A DNA stretch of 64,000 nt from Pterois miles (GCA_947000775.1 CAMQGK010000565.1:11517001-11581000); one strand, 5' to 3'. Shown: positions 23,794 to 36,800, numbered from the stretch's first letter. Made by a program: numbers and translations. Notes: generated by a model not told the origin, from the sequence alone.

Positions 23794-26588
23794 ATGTCTA
23801 AAGTTGAAATGCTGAGAGCTTTTATCAACCAGCGACTAACTGCGGCTGCTGATGAGATATTTGAGCTGTTTGAAAGAACGATAGCAGAGTACGAGGAGGA
23901 ACTGGAGTTCACTTCTAAGGAGAACCACCGACAGCGGAAACTACTGGACGCTGTTTTCAACCCGGAAGTCCGGTTACACAGAGCAGGTTGGTCCTGGTTC
24001 ACTGTTTTATTATCACTTTAAACTGCTGGGAAACCTCAGATCCATTACTGAAGTAAAAGTACTAATAGGACACTGTGGAAGTACATCATCAAGGTTTTTG
24101 TTTTCACTTTATTCAACATTATTTCAGGGGTTTACACGAAGTACACGATTGGTCGGCCAAGTGTTGAAGTTTCCTGATTGGCCATTGCTCTTTCAAAATG
24201 AAAAGGCTGGAACAGTCCTCTTTTTCTGTTTTCAGGGGGGCATGTCGGCGGTTCCAGTCACTTGTGTGAGTGACCGCCTCGCTTCCTGGCATTGGATGCT
24301 TGATGGGCTGTCTTGCGACAAGTGGCACTAGGCTCCTGATTGGACAAACGCTTTCAACGATTATCAATACATGATCATTACTGGGTCTGATGCTCCCAGC
24401 TTTCAAACTGGAACCAACATGGCGGCTCATTTTGAAACTTTCTTCTCGTATATCGCAAAAATAATTCACTGAATTGTGTTTCTGAAAACATTTTATGCTG
24501 AGTCTCTTTATTTTGGCTCAACAACAGTCAGTTTAAAAGTTTCGAGGGAGCTCCCAGAGGTGGCGAGTTGCATCGGATAAGACTGTGGGAAGTACAGGTG
24601 TGAGTGGTGCAGCAGCAGCCCGACAGATGGTGGAGGACCTGCACATTCATTACAACATTTTGAAATCATAAGTAAAAAAACTTGAATTTAATTTTAATTT
24701 GTGATGTTCATATTGTAATGATATTTTGATTTCAGTAAGTTGTTAAGAATAGAATAGAATAGAATAGACCTTTATTAATCCCGCAGTGGGGAAATTTGGT
24801 CGTTACTATAGCACACAGTTTCTGCTTCACTGTTTCTCTCTCACACACATGAAGCCCTTAAACATTCTGTCACACAGGCACTATTAAGAGGGAAACTCAT
24901 TTGGCCTAATTGACGAAAGTGAAACACGGTTACGTGGATATTTCGCACCAGAACTGGTGTGCAAAGTTGTCATGCAGAAAATTTGCATTTGTATTCTTGG
25001 ACCACATTTTTGCATCACTCTGCTGAAAAACAGCTTTTAATGTTCTTAGTTAAATTTCAACAAACCAGCTGCCATTCTTTTCCTCATGAAACCAGTTGCC
25101 ACTATGTATACCCTATTCTGAGCGTTATGGTTTTAACTGTGAGTGTGACTATAAATACTGATTTGATCATAAATATTTCAAGAGATGGTCTTATTTGTAT
25201 GGAGGATCAGTAAATGCACATTTAGTGTAATTAATCTTTATTCTTTGGCTTTATTGCTCCTTGGAAAAAATGACATTTGCTTGCATGTATTAGTCTCCAC
25301 AGATGACCAGCAGCTGTTGGTGGTTAATGAAGAGGTTCTCCCTGAGCAGCAGGAGTGGAGCCCCAGTCTGGACCAGGAGGACCCAGAACCCCCACACATT
25401 AAAGAGGAACAGGAGGAACTTTGGACCAGTCAGGAGGGAGAGCAGCTTCAATGGCTGGAGGAGGCTGATATTAAGTTGTCGTTCACTTCTATCCCTGTGA
25501 AGAGTGAAGATGATGTTGATGAAGAAAAAGCTCAGTCCTCACAGATTCATGAAAGTCAAAGTGAGGAGAACAGAGAGGCAGAGAGAACAGAAGATGATGG
25601 AGAGGACTGTGGAGGACCAGAACCAGCCAGGACGACAGATCCAGATAGTCCTTTACAACCAGCTGCTCATGACACGACTTCACACTCCTCAGACCCTGAG
25701 ACTGATAACAGCAGAGATTGGGAGGAGACTAAGAAACCTCAGTCAGGTTTCAACCCTCTGCAGAACAATGAAGTACCTGTAAGTAATACAGAATGTGATT
25801 CTGGAAAAACATTGGTTAGCTCGTCTGAATGTGGTGGAAGCTTTGGCCACAAGGGACATCTGCAGAGACACAGTGGAGTCCAAACAGGAGTGAAACCATT
25901 TAGTTGCTCAGTTTGCAGTAAAAGATTCCATCTGAAGAAGTCCTTAATGATTCATTTGAGACTTCATTCAGATGGAAAACTTTTCAGCTGCTCAGCCTGT
26001 AAAACAACTTTCAGTACCAGTAGTAGTTTGGCTAAACACAAGCAAATCCATATTGAGGAGAAACCATTTAGTTGTTCAGTTTGTAGTAAAAGATTTGCAA
26101 TCCACAGAAGTCTACAACGACATTTGACTGTCCACACAGGGGAGGAACCATTTACTTGTTCAGTGTGTAGTAAAAGATTCACACAAAAAGAACATCTGAG
26201 ACGACATGTGGTTGTCCACACAGGGGAGAAACCATTTAGCTGTTCAGTTTGTAATAAACAATTTGCAGAACAAGGAAATCTGAGGCGACACTTACTTATC
26301 CACACAGGAGAGAAACCCCATAGTTGTTCAATTTGTACTAAAAAATTCACACAAAAGGAACATCTGACACAACACTTACTTGTCCACACAGGGGAGAAAC
26401 CATTCAGTTGTTCAGTTTGTCATAACAGATTTGCAGACCGTAGCAGTCTGAGCCGACACTTGACCGTCCACACTGGGGAGAAACCATTTAGTTGTTCTTT
26501 TTGTAGTAAAACATTCTCACGCCATAGTACTCTGAGACGACACTTGACTGTCCACACAAGGGAGAAACCATTTAGTTGTTCACTTTAA
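23794..26588 (+). CDS. ZNF-A: C2H2 zinc-finger protein, 8 fingers
   Basis: Two coding exons (23794-23986 and 25303-26588) give 492 aa. Exon 1 encodes MSKVEMLRAFINQRL and a predicted helix ending HRA. Exon 2 opens DDQQLLVV, then an acidic linker holding IKEE and VKSE, both fitting the SUMO consensus. A degenerate finger follows (first Cys replaced by Ser, last His by Gln), then eight C2H2 fingers joined mostly by HTGEKPF. Helix residues -1,2,3,6 read LKSI, TSSK, IRSR, QEHR, EGNR, QEHQ, DSSR and RSTR. It is expected to be a nuclear DNA-binding protein, probably a repressor; the target is unknown. The last Cys pair of the family's terminal finger is lost to a TAA just after CSL, while the remainder of that finger persists downstream untranslated. 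The ATG was chosen because it directly follows a conserved leader and the in-frame upstream extension lacks an ATG. Confidence 0.88.
24745..24797 (-). mobile_element. LINE 3' tail fragment (L2-like) in ZNF-A intron
   Basis: On the minus strand it reads AAATTTCCCCACTGCGGGAT, then TAATAAAGG, then (TTCTA)n, the 3' hallmark of L2-type fish elements. Confidence 0.6.
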
Positions 26589-27649
26589 AATAAAAGATTC
26601 ACTCTTCTCCATCATGTCAAAAAACACAAGTGTGTTGATGAGAGCAGCAGTTTTTTCCAGCAAGATTGAAGTACTGAGAGCAAGACTTGTTTCAGCACTG
26701 ATCAGCTAAAACTTTCATACTTAAAGATGATACAGACTCCAAAATAAGCCTTTTCAGCTATGATGAAGCTACACAACCATGTTCATTTTGTTTTCTAGCT
26801 ACTGTGCTTCTTGGTATTACATGTATTCATTGATTAAGCTTGTTTTTTTCCCACAATACTCAGATGCCATGTGGATGTTGAAAGAGAGTTGTTGGTTGCT
26901 GCAATCATACTTCAAGTTGATATCTTCGTTCTGGGAGACTCATGCAAGTGTATTGCAGATGTTTTGTCCAGGCAACAAACCTCCAAGTGACTGCAAGACA
27001 TACTGTATCTCTCCGCCCGGTTCAGCAGGGAAACACAATGTGTGAAAGAATAAAGAGGGAATTTTCTGTTGATTGACAAATCACTTCAGCTCTAATGTTA
27101 CATTCTGTACTTCGAATAGTTTCATCTATAAAAATGTGTCATAATTATTTTATTTTAAGCTAAATTTTAATTTGTCAAGTAACTAAAGCTGTCAAATAAA
27201 TGTGGACTATATTCACTCTGTGCAGCTTTACATTTTCACTCCACTATGTTTCAGAGGGAAAGGCTGCTACATTCATCTGACATCTATAGTTACACTTGTC
27301 ACTTTTCATCATAAGATTTTACATGAAAGACATGCAGTGTTAAACATTTAATCACAATACATTTTTCACACTTAACCCAGTGATTTCAAGTATATTTGTC
27401 TGGTGGCTACTTAGAAGAAAGCAGTCATGTTACGGATATCTCTGAGTTGTTAGCAGCTCCACCAAAGAGACATTTCTCCTTCATATGTATTTAAGTTATG
27501 TATAGATTTTTAGATTTATTCTTCTCTTCACTCAAATGAGTGAGTGCTTGTTTTTGTATACTGTAGTTGTATTCTATACAGTTAACTAGTGATATACCTT
27601 CTGGTTTTTGTTTTGTTGTATTTTCAATTGTTAAACAAAGATTAGGTAA
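26589..27649 (+). other. ZNF-A 3' UTR and unit end
   Basis: Begins with the decayed terminal finger. 3' UTR words shared with the other copies follow ('actgatcagctaaaact', 'ccttttcagctatgatgaag'). Homology to the ZNF-B unit continues to about 27640, so the duplicated unit ends there. Confidence 0.6.
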
Positions 27650-28224
27650 AAATGAAATTAAAGCTGCAAGCAGCAATGAATGGGCCGAGTTAAACAGGTT
27701 AAAACAGTTTGTCCTTAAGTGACGAATCATGTTCATTCTCCACCATGCCCAGTCAACGCTGTTTTGCAAAAACTCATCATTTTAACAACTTTTGATCACA
27801 AGGGCCTTTAGATTGTCCTGACCAAATTTGAAATTGATCGGGTTAAGTCTGCAGGAGGAGTTTCGTCAAAGTACCGTGCCCAGAAATGGAAAAAAAGCCC
27901 TAAAATTACACATTCAACTCAAAATAACTGACATCCTGTTGGATTCTGGGTATTGCTCCCGCTGGATTTTTGAGCGTCTCCAATGTTTCATCTGCCTGCC
28001 CATTTTTCATACATGTAGGTGAAACCTGAGGGACGGGATCAATCTTTAAAAGTCTGTAGGAGGCGCTAACAAGCTATTTTCGAAGGCCCAAACCCAAGAT
28101 CATTAAAATATCAAAATTTTCACTGCATCTGAATAATAATAATAATAACAATAATAATAATAATGATAATATCTTCAGTTTCAATAGGGTCCTCATGGCC
28201 CGACGTCGTCGGTGCTCGGGCCCC
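27650..28224. repeat. Dispersed teleost repeat abutting ZNF-B 5' block
   Basis: Starts TTAAAGCTGCAAGCAGC and ends GGTGCTCGGGCCCC, a pair of ends I recognise from a common fish interspersed repeat. An AAT microsatellite (about 28133-28170) is inside. Its right edge meets the conserved ZNF-B block exactly. Confidence 0.5.
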
Positions 28225-28880
28225 AATAATAACATTCGCAGGGTCCATTCTGCTGCACAGCCAATACCTACAGACACAGAACTGTACGTTTGGACACTTT
28301 TATTCTGAAGGAGAAGTAGTACCGGAAGCAATTCCCCGTGGCTAACTTTAGCTATGCGGAGGGTGGTTGAAGAGCTTCGTCCCGTGTCCTTGTTCCCCGT
28401 GAGTCCTGCTCTCTGTGTCTCGTAGTTGCCCAGATACAACCGGAGTGAACCTCCAGAGCCCGTATGTATGGACCAACTTGTTTAAAGTGGACTTTGTGCT
28501 CATTTTCGGGACGTTTAACCTCAGAATCATCTCCGTTAGCCAAGAATGCTAACTGAAGTTAGCGTAGCGTGCTAGCAGGAAATAGACGGTGACGGAACTC
28601 GGCCACACGGCGCTCGTCAGAGCGACTATTCGATAGAGACCAAACTGTGTTTTTCATGGACCCACAATGTCCAGATAAACCTGTCTGAGTGGACTCTGTG
28701 TGTCCCCTTTTATCTGAAAACGTCTGTATTATGTCCTGGTGTCCTACGAAGCTAATGAAGTTAGCTTTCTAGCTGGACGTAGACGGAGACGGACGTAACC
28801 CAAACACAGCTCATGTCAGAGTGAGTGGAGCGTTTTTAACGGAGTGTGTCTGGAGGAAACGTTACTGTGATTTAGTGAAA
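28225..28880 (+). promoter_or_regulatory. Conserved 5' block of ZNF-B
   Basis: Same block as upstream of ZNF-A, full length. Differs by point changes and a rearranged stretch near 28255-28290 where the 'gaataaagag' words are missing. Confidence 0.6.
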
Positions 28881-31381
28881 ATGTCTAAAGTTGAAATGCT
28901 GAGAGCTTTTATCAACCAGCGGCTACGAGGAGAGTACGAGGAGGAACTGGAGTTCACTTCTAAGGAGAACCACCGACAGCGGAAACTACTGGACGCTGTT
29001 TTCAACCCGGAAGTCCGGTTACACAGAGCAGGTTGGTCCTGGTTCACTGTTTTATTATCACTTTAAACTGCTGGGAAACCTCAGATCCATTACTGAAGTA
29101 AAATTACTAATATGATACCATGGAAGTACAAAATTGAGGTATTTTACGTGAGTATTTTTATTTTATGCAACTTAATACTTGACTTCATTTCAGGGGAAAA
29201 CATATTTTACTCCACTACTTTTATCATTACTTCACAGATTTCATCCCCTTCTTTTCCAGTTAAAACCACGTATTTCCAGAAGTGTTGAAGTTGAATGTTT
29301 GTGATAAACTGAAAGACAAGGTGTTTCTTTACGTGTTGAGAAATTTCTCCTACTTTTTAAACTAAATTAAGTACTCTGCAAACATATGATGATCTTATAG
29401 AATGTCATGCGATGCTATAACAGTATATACAGTGTATTCAGAAAGTCTTCAGACTCCTTCACTGTTTCCATATTTTGTTTTGTGGCAGCCTGATGCTAAA
29501 ATCGCTTAAATCATTTTCCCTTCATTGATCTGCATATGCAGCACTAATATAATCCCCAAACATCAGATATAATAGCAAAACACTGATGGGGAACATTTTA
29601 CTGCACACTAACTGCTTTTAGGTTTAGTTGAGGTGTTTTGAAGTGTGATGAAAGGGAACCTTATAATGGTGAGAATGAATGAAAAATAATTTTGGAGCAT
29701 TTAGAGCTGAACCAGTTAGATATTAGCAAATATTTAGCAGCAACTTTGATAAAAAAAAAATAATCTTAAAATTGACTTTGCCAGTGTGAAATTCTGATTG
29801 GCATTTATCACTATGTTTTATTGATAATAAAAATAATCTGTAGTTGCAACCCCAGAATAGTTAAAGGCACATATTCTCGTGTATAGAAGAAAAATGGCAT
29901 GGCTTCTCACTTTTGACACAAATGTATTTGACTATAAATACATATCTGTTCATAAATATTTCAAGAGAAATAGTGTCTCTATTTGTATGCTGGATCAGTA
30001 AATGAACATTTAGTGAGTAACCTTTATTTTTGCAATTTTTACTTTTTTGCTCCTTGGTAAAACCTTACATTAATTGTGTGCATGTATTTCAGTAGTGTCC
30101 ACAGATGACCAGCAGCTGTTGGTGGCTAATGAAGAAGTCCTCCCTCAGCAGCAGCAGCAGGAGTGGAGCCCCAGTCTGGACCAGGAGGACCCAGAGGCCT
30201 CACACATTAAAGAGGAACAGGAGGAGCTCTGGATCAGTCAGGAGGGAGAGCAGCTTCAATGGCTAGAGGAGGCTGATCTTAAGTTGTCATTCACTTCTGT
30301 CCCTGTGAAGAGTGAAGACAATGATGAAGAAAAAGCTCAGTCCTCACAGATTCATGAAAGTCAAAGTGAGGAGAACAGAGAGGCAGAGAGAACAGAAGAT
30401 GATGGAGAGGACTGTCGAGGACCAGAACCAACCAGGAACTGTGATCCAGATAGTCCTTTACAACCAGCTGCTCATGACATGACTTCACACTACTCAGAAT
30501 CTGAGACTGATGACAGCAGAGACTGGGAGGAGACTAAGGAACCTCATTCAGGTTTAAACCCTCTGCAGAACAATGAAGTACCTGTAAGTGATACAGAATG
30601 TGATTCTGGAAAAACATTGGTTAGCTCCTCTGAATGTGCTGGAAGCTTTGGCCACAAGGGACATCTGCAGAGACACAGTGGAGTGCAAACAGGAGTGAAA
30701 CCATTTAATTGCTCAGTCTGTGGTGAAAGATTCACACAAAAGAAACATCTGGGGCGACACTTGCTTGTCCACACAGGGGAGAAACCGTTTTGCTGTTCAG
30801 TATGTAACAAACGTTTTGCAGAACAAGGAAATCTGAGGCGACACTTGTATGTCCACACAGGGGAGAAACCATTTAGTTGTTCAGTTTGTAGTAGAAAATT
30901 CACACAAAAGGAACATCTCAGACAACACTTGTTTGTTCACACAGGTGAGAAACCATTTAGTTGTTCAGTTTGTAGTAAAAGATTCACAGTGCACGGAAGT
31001 TTAAGACGACATTTGACCATCCACACAGGGGAGCAACCATTTATTTGCTCAGTGTGTAGTAAAAGATTCACACAAAAGGAACATCTGAGACGACACTTGG
31101 CTGTCCATACAGGGGAGAAACCATTCAGTTGTTCAGTTTGTCATAACACATTTGCAGACCGTAGCAGTCTGAGCCGACACTTGACCGTCCACAGTGGGGA
31201 GAAACCATTTAGTTGTTCTTTTTGTAGTAAAACATTCTCACGCCATAGTACTCTGAGACGACATTTGACTGTCCACAGAAGAGAGAAACCATTTAATTGT
31301 TCAGTGTGCAATAAAAGATTCACTTATCTCCATCATGTCAAAAAACACAAGTGTGTTGGTGAGAGCAGCAGAAAAAAATGA
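28881..31381 (+). CDS. ZNF-B: C2H2 zinc-finger protein, 7 fingers plus C2HC
   Basis: Exons 28881-29031 and 30105-31381 give 475 aa. Exon 1 carries an in-frame 42-bp deletion: after INQRL, sixteen residues (TAAADEIFELFERTIA) are replaced by RG, which removes much of the predicted helix. Exon 2 has a longer Gln run (QQQQQEWSP) than ZNF-A. The fingers read QKHR, EGNR, QEHQ, VGSR, QEHR, DSSR and RSTR, then an atypical last finger with C-x2-C and HHVKKHKC ending, i.e. C2HC. This is the only copy in the cluster that keeps the terminal finger in frame, ending SSRKK. Finger order is close to ZNF-A, its neighbour, suggesting a recent pair. Expected to be a nuclear DNA-binding regulator; the deleted N-terminal helix may alter partner binding (inference). 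Confidence 0.88.
29428..29530. mobile_element. Possible Tc1-like terminal fragment
   Basis: 'cagtgtattcagaaagtctt' followed by 'cagactccttcactg' resembles the ends of fish Tc1/mariner-type elements from memory. No partner end was found. The rest of the ZNF-B intron shows nothing else definite. Confidence 0.35.
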
Positions 31382-31489
31382 TGCTGCAGAGATGCTTGTT
31401 TAGCCATTTTTTCCAGCAGGATTGAAGTACTGAGGGCAAGACTTACTGTAGTACTGAGTACTGAGGGTAGAAGTACTGAGAAGTACTGA

Positions 31490-31823
31490 GGGGCGGCAGT
31501 AGCTCAGTCTGTAGGGAGTTGGCTTGGGAACCGGAGGGTCACCGGTTCAAGTCCCGACATGGACCAAGAACTGAGTGTGAACTGGTAGCTGGAGAGGTGC
31601 CAGTTTACCTCTTGGGCACTGCTGAGGTGCCCCTGAGCAAGGCACCAAACCCCCAAGTGCTCAGGGCGCTTGTCAGGAGCAGCCCCCTCACTCTGACATC
31701 TCTCCAATTGTTGCATGTATATGGACCTGTTTGTGCATGTGTGTGTATAAGTTAACAGAGTGAAAAAATTGAATTTCCCCTAGCGGGACTAATAAAGGAA
31801 TATCTTCTTCTTCTTCTTCTTCT
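31490..31823 (+). mobile_element. tRNA-derived SINE in ZNF-B 3' UTR
   Basis: The head carries Pol III promoter-like boxes: TAGCTCAGTCTGTAGGG (A box) and GGTTCAAGTCC at 31544-31554 (B box). The tail reads GAATTTCCCC..GGGACTAATAAAGG and ends in (TTC)n, like an L2-type LINE end. An inverted copy is at 55844-56167. It interrupts the 3' UTR between 'gcaagactt' and 'agcactgatcagct', which are joined in ZNF-A. Confidence 0.88.
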
Positions 31824-33300
31824 AAAGCACTGATCAGCTAAAACTGTCACACTTAAAGCTGATGCAGACTCCAAAATAAGCCTTTTCAGCTATGATGAAG
31901 CTACTCAACCATGTTAATTTTATTGTTTTCTAGCCACTGTGCTTCTTGATATTACATGTATTCATTGATGAAGCTTGATTTGTTTTTGTTTTTAAATAAC
32001 ACTCATATGCCATATAGATGTTGAGAGGGAGTTGTTGGTTGCTCTGTTTACTGATTAATTGATAAATCACTTCAGCTCTGATGTTAATTTATAAAGTAAC
32101 TAAAGCTGTCAAATAAATGTGGACTATATTCACTCACATTTTCACTCCACTATGTTTCAGAGGGAAAGGCTGCTACATTCATCTGACATCTATAGTTACA
32201 CTTGTCACTTTTCATCATAAGATTTTAGATGAAAGACATGCAGTGTTAAACATTTAATCACAATGCATTTTTCACGATTAAACCAGTGATTTCAAGTATT
32301 TTTGTCTGGCGGCTACTTCGAAGTAGTCATGTTACAGATGTCTGTGAGTTGTTAGGAAGGAGGAAGTCACTCGGCTAGATTTTATGTACACAAATGAAGA
32401 TAATTAAAAGTTGCTCCGACCTTTGTGGCTTTTAAAAATGACCTCTGGATTTCTTGTACTCTTTAAAAATACTGAAAAGTATGAGTGCCATTAGACTCTC
32501 TGAATTACTTGAGTTATATATAGATTAACCCCTTTAATTTGAATGAAAGTATGTACAGATGTTTCTTTTTATTTCATTTTTTAAATTTTATTTTATTGTG
32601 TACTGTATTTGTATTCTATAATGTTAACTAATGATATATCTACCAGTTTTTGTTTTGTTTTATTTGAAATTGTTAAATAAAGATTTAAAAAAAAAAAAAA
32701 AAAGAAAAGAAAAGAAGTCATTCATGCCTGTGGTCACAAGACTTTGAGTGTCACACACCGAGTCAGTCTTTCACTTATCAGCTGCTACATACAATACTAA
32801 CTTAACTCTCCAGTAAAATAATGTGTGCAGTAATTCAACTGAGCAATACTCTGTTATTAACATTGTATTTATACTCTATATTTCAAGAAATACTGTAATT
32901 CTTATTTGTATCATTCTGGCATTTATATTTAAAATAATTTTAATTCAACCTTAATAGCTCCCACTTCTCAGCATTCTGTATTTATTTATTTGCACTGTGA
33001 TTTTTTTATATTTTGCACATTATAATGCAAATATTTGTACATATTTCATATTTCTCATATTCTCATTGTCATTTTTATTTTAGCTCTTACTTATATTTCT
33101 TTAGTTATATTGTAGCATTGTGTACATAATTTACATTTTACATAATGTATTTACATTTCTTTATGTTTATATAAGTACAGCTTTAAAACCCCAATATCCT
33201 CCTGGGGATCAAAGTATTTCTGATTCTGGTTGTGCAGAGATGTATCAGCAAGGTAGATTAAAGTATCAGCAATAAAAATGTCAAAATTACAGTAAACTGT
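31824..33300 (+). other. ZNF-B 3' UTR and unit end
   Basis: 3' UTR words shared with other copies run on to AATAAA at 32676-32681, followed from 32687 by a genomic A-run of about 16 bases, the likely polyadenylation region. The remainder to 33300 is AT-rich with no gene seen. Confidence 0.55.
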
Positions 33301-33832
33301 ATGAAATAATAACATTCACAGGGTCCATTCTGCTGCACAGAGGTTACAGAGAGACACAGAACTGTGAATAAAGAGTTGGACACTTTTATTTTGAAGGAGA
33401 AACGGTACCGGAAGCAATTCCCCGTGGCTAACTTTAGCTATGCGGAGGCTGGTTGAAGAGCTTCGTCCCGGGTCCTTGTTCCCCGTGAGTCCTGCTCTCT
33501 GTGTCTCGTAGTTGGCCAGATACAACCGGAGTGAACCTCCAGAGCCCGTATGTATGGACCAACTTGTTTAAGTGGACTTTGTGCTCATTTTCGGGACGTT
33601 TAACCTCAGAATCATCTCCGTTAGCCAAGAATGCTAACTGAAGTTAGCGTAGCGTGCTAGCAGGAAATAGACGGAGACGGAACTCGGCCACACGGCGCTC
33701 GTCAGAGCGACTATTCGATAGAGACCAAACTGTGTTTTTCATGGACCCACAATGTCCAGATAAACCTGTCTGAATGGTGGAGCGTTTTTAACGGAGTGTG
33801 TCTGGAGGAAACGTTACTGTGATTTAGTGAAA
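33301..33832 (+). promoter_or_regulatory. Conserved 5' block of ZNF-C, with deletion
   Basis: Same block but about 130 bp are missing between GTCTGAATGG and TGGAGCG. This removes the second palindrome (AGCTAATGAAGTTAGCT) and the ATGTCAGAGTGA mini open frame found in the other five copies. Confidence 0.6.
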
Positions 33833-36800
33833 ATGTCTAAAGTTGAAATGCTGAGAGCTTTTATCAACCAGCGACTAACTGCGGCTGCTGATGAGATATT
33901 TGAGCTGTTTGAAAGAACGATAGCAGAGTACGAGGAGGAACTGGAGTTCACTTCTAAGGAGAACCACCGACAGCGGAAACTACTGGACGCTGTTTTCAAC
34001 CCGGAAGTCCGGTTACACAGAGCAGGTTGGTCCTGGTTCACTGTCCATCCTCAACCGTCTATCCCGTTGACATCAAAAATAATAATAATAATAATGACAA
34101 TGACTGCTTTTACTTTTCATATTTTAAAGGTCTAGTTCAGGTGTTTTGAAGTGGGGTTGTATGTGGTACTTATCCATAGTACCTTTAAAAAAAAATCAGT
34201 ATCAGTTTAAGTGTACGCTGTATTTAGAATATTTTCCTGTTTGTGACAGGGTGATTTTATTTGTGTCAAAATATTTAGCTGCTGTATTGTAACAGGTGCA
34301 TTAATGCCCACAGGTGCCAATGAAAGGGAACCTTGTAATGGTGGGAATAAATGAAAAATTACTTTTGGAGAATTTTAGAGCTGAACAAATTAGGTATTAG
34401 CAAATATTTAGCAGCAGCTTTGTAATCTTAAAATTGCTTTTATTGAGAAAAACAAACATCCTCTGGTTCCAGTTTCTCCAATTTTTCCTCTTCTTTATGA
34501 TGATATACATCATAAACAGAATCTAATAATTCAAAGGCACAATTTTTTCTGTATAGAAGAAAAATTGCATAGTTTCTCACTTCTGACACAAATATATTTT
34601 ACAATAAATGCATAATTTTTCATAATTGTTCAACCATGGAAGACCTCCTGCATTGTCCCAGTGCCCAAGAAAGGACTCCCTAGCACCCCCAATGACTACA
34701 GGCCAGTCGCTCTGGCGTCACACGTCATGAAGATCCTGGAGAGACTGGTCCTGCAGCACCTCAGGCCCCTGGTGAGTGACTCCCTGGACCCCCTACAGTT
34801 TGCATACCAGGCAAACATTGGCGTGGACGACGCCATCATCTACATGCTCCACAGAGCTTACACGCACCTGGAGAAGCCGCAGAGCACAGTGAGAATCATG
34901 TTCTTCGACTTCTCCAGTGCATTTAATACAGTCCAACCACACCGGCTAGCTGAGAAGCTCTCAGCTATGCAGGTGGACCACGACCTGGTGGACTGGATTA
35001 CAGACTACCTCACCAGCAGACCACAGTATGTCAGACTGCAGGGCAGCCTGTCTGATGTGCTGGTGAGCAACACCGGTGCTCCCCAGGGAACTGTGCTGTC
35101 ACCGTTCCTGTTCACCATCTACACCTCCGACTTCTGCTTCAACTCCCGAACATGCCACCTGCAGAAGTTGTCCGATGACTCCTCCATCGTCGGCTGCATC
35201 ACAGACGACAACGAGGAGGAGTACAGGACCCTGGTGGAGAACTTTGTGAGGTGGTGCGACATCAACCACCTACCAGCTCAATATTGGTAAGACCAAAGAG
35301 CTGGTGGTGGATTTCCGGAGGAGGAGGAAGGGCTCCCCTACTCCCATCATCATCCGTGGGGAGGAGGTGGAGGTGGTGGACAACTACAAGTTCCTGGGAG
35401 TTCACTTAAACAATAAACTGGACTGGTCCAACAACTCCGAGGCCTCTACAGGAAGGGACAGAGCAAACTATTCTTCCTGAGAAGGCTGAGGACCTTCAAC
35501 GTGTGCAACAGGCTACTTAAGATGTTTTACCAGTCTGTAGTAGCCAGCTTTCTGTTCTTTGCCGTGGTTTGTTGGGGGGGTGGCATCAGCACCAGGGATG
35601 CCACCAAACTTAACAAACTGGTGAGGAGGGCTGGGTCTGTGTTTGGATGTGAGCTGGACAGTCTGGAGGTGGTGGCAGAGGGGAGGACCAGGAGGAAGCT
35701 GGAGACTATCCTGAAGAACCCCTCCCATCCCCTCTATGACCAACTGGTCCAGATGAGGAGTACATTCAGCCAGAGACCGATCCCCCCTCGGCACACTACA
35801 AACCGTCTGGGTCAGTCCTTTCTTTTGGTGGCCATCAGGCTCCATAACCAAGGTCTGAACCAGAACCAAGGTCTGACCCCCATGTGACTTTGTTCATCTG
35901 CTCCGTATTTATTCCTGGACCAAATGTATATAATTACATATAATTATATAATTACATACATATATGCTATGCATATACAATACCCACCCACCTGCTGCAC
36001 TTTACTTATTACTGTTCTATGTATTTATTTTATTGCCAATTTCCTTCATTGCACCTTCTTTTTTACTTTTTATTATATTGTACTCATCTGCACTGTTGTT
36101 GCTGCTGCTATGACACCCGAATTTCCCTCCGGGGATTACTAAAGGTTCATCTTATCTTATCTTAAATATTTCAAGAGAAGTCTTATTTGCATGGAGGATC
36201 AGTAAATACACATTTAGTATAAGTAACATTTATTCTTTCAATTTTGACTTTATTGCTCCTAGGTAAAAGTGATATTTGATTGCATGTATTTCATTAATCT
36301 CCACAGATGACCAGCAGCTGTTGGTGGTTAATGAAGAGGTTCTCCCTGAGCAGCAGGAGTGGAGCCCCAGTCTGGACCAGGAGGACCCAGAGGCCCCACA
36401 CATTAAAGAGGAACAGGAGGAGCTCTGGACCAGTGAGGAGGGAGAACAGCTTCAATGGCTGGAGGAGGCTGATATTAAGTTGTCATTCACTTCTGTCCCT
36501 GTGAAGAGTGAAGATGATGATGAAGAAAAAGCTCAGTCCTCACAGCTACAAGAAAGTCAAAGTGAGGAGAACAGAGAGGCAGAGAGAACAGATGATGGAG
36601 AGGACTGTGGAGAACCAGAACCAGCCAAGACCTCAGATCCAGATAGTCCTTTACAACCAGCTGCTCATGACAAGACTTCACACTCCTCAGACCCTGAGAC
36701 TGATGACAGTAGAGATTGGGAGGAGACTAAGGAACCTCAGTCAGGTTTAAACCCTCTGCAGAACAATGAAGTACCTGTAAGTAATACAGAATGTAATTCT

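Noticed and set aside
25964..26389. Minus-strand Leu/Gln/Trp-rich frames over the zinc-finger exons, seen in all copies
   Set aside because: Antisense readings of the 84-bp finger repeat; no independent support.
31490..31560. tRNA gene
   Set aside because: The tRNA-like A and B boxes belong to a SINE head: no foldable acceptor stem was seen, the body continues into a LINE-like tail, and an inverted copy exists at 56 kb.
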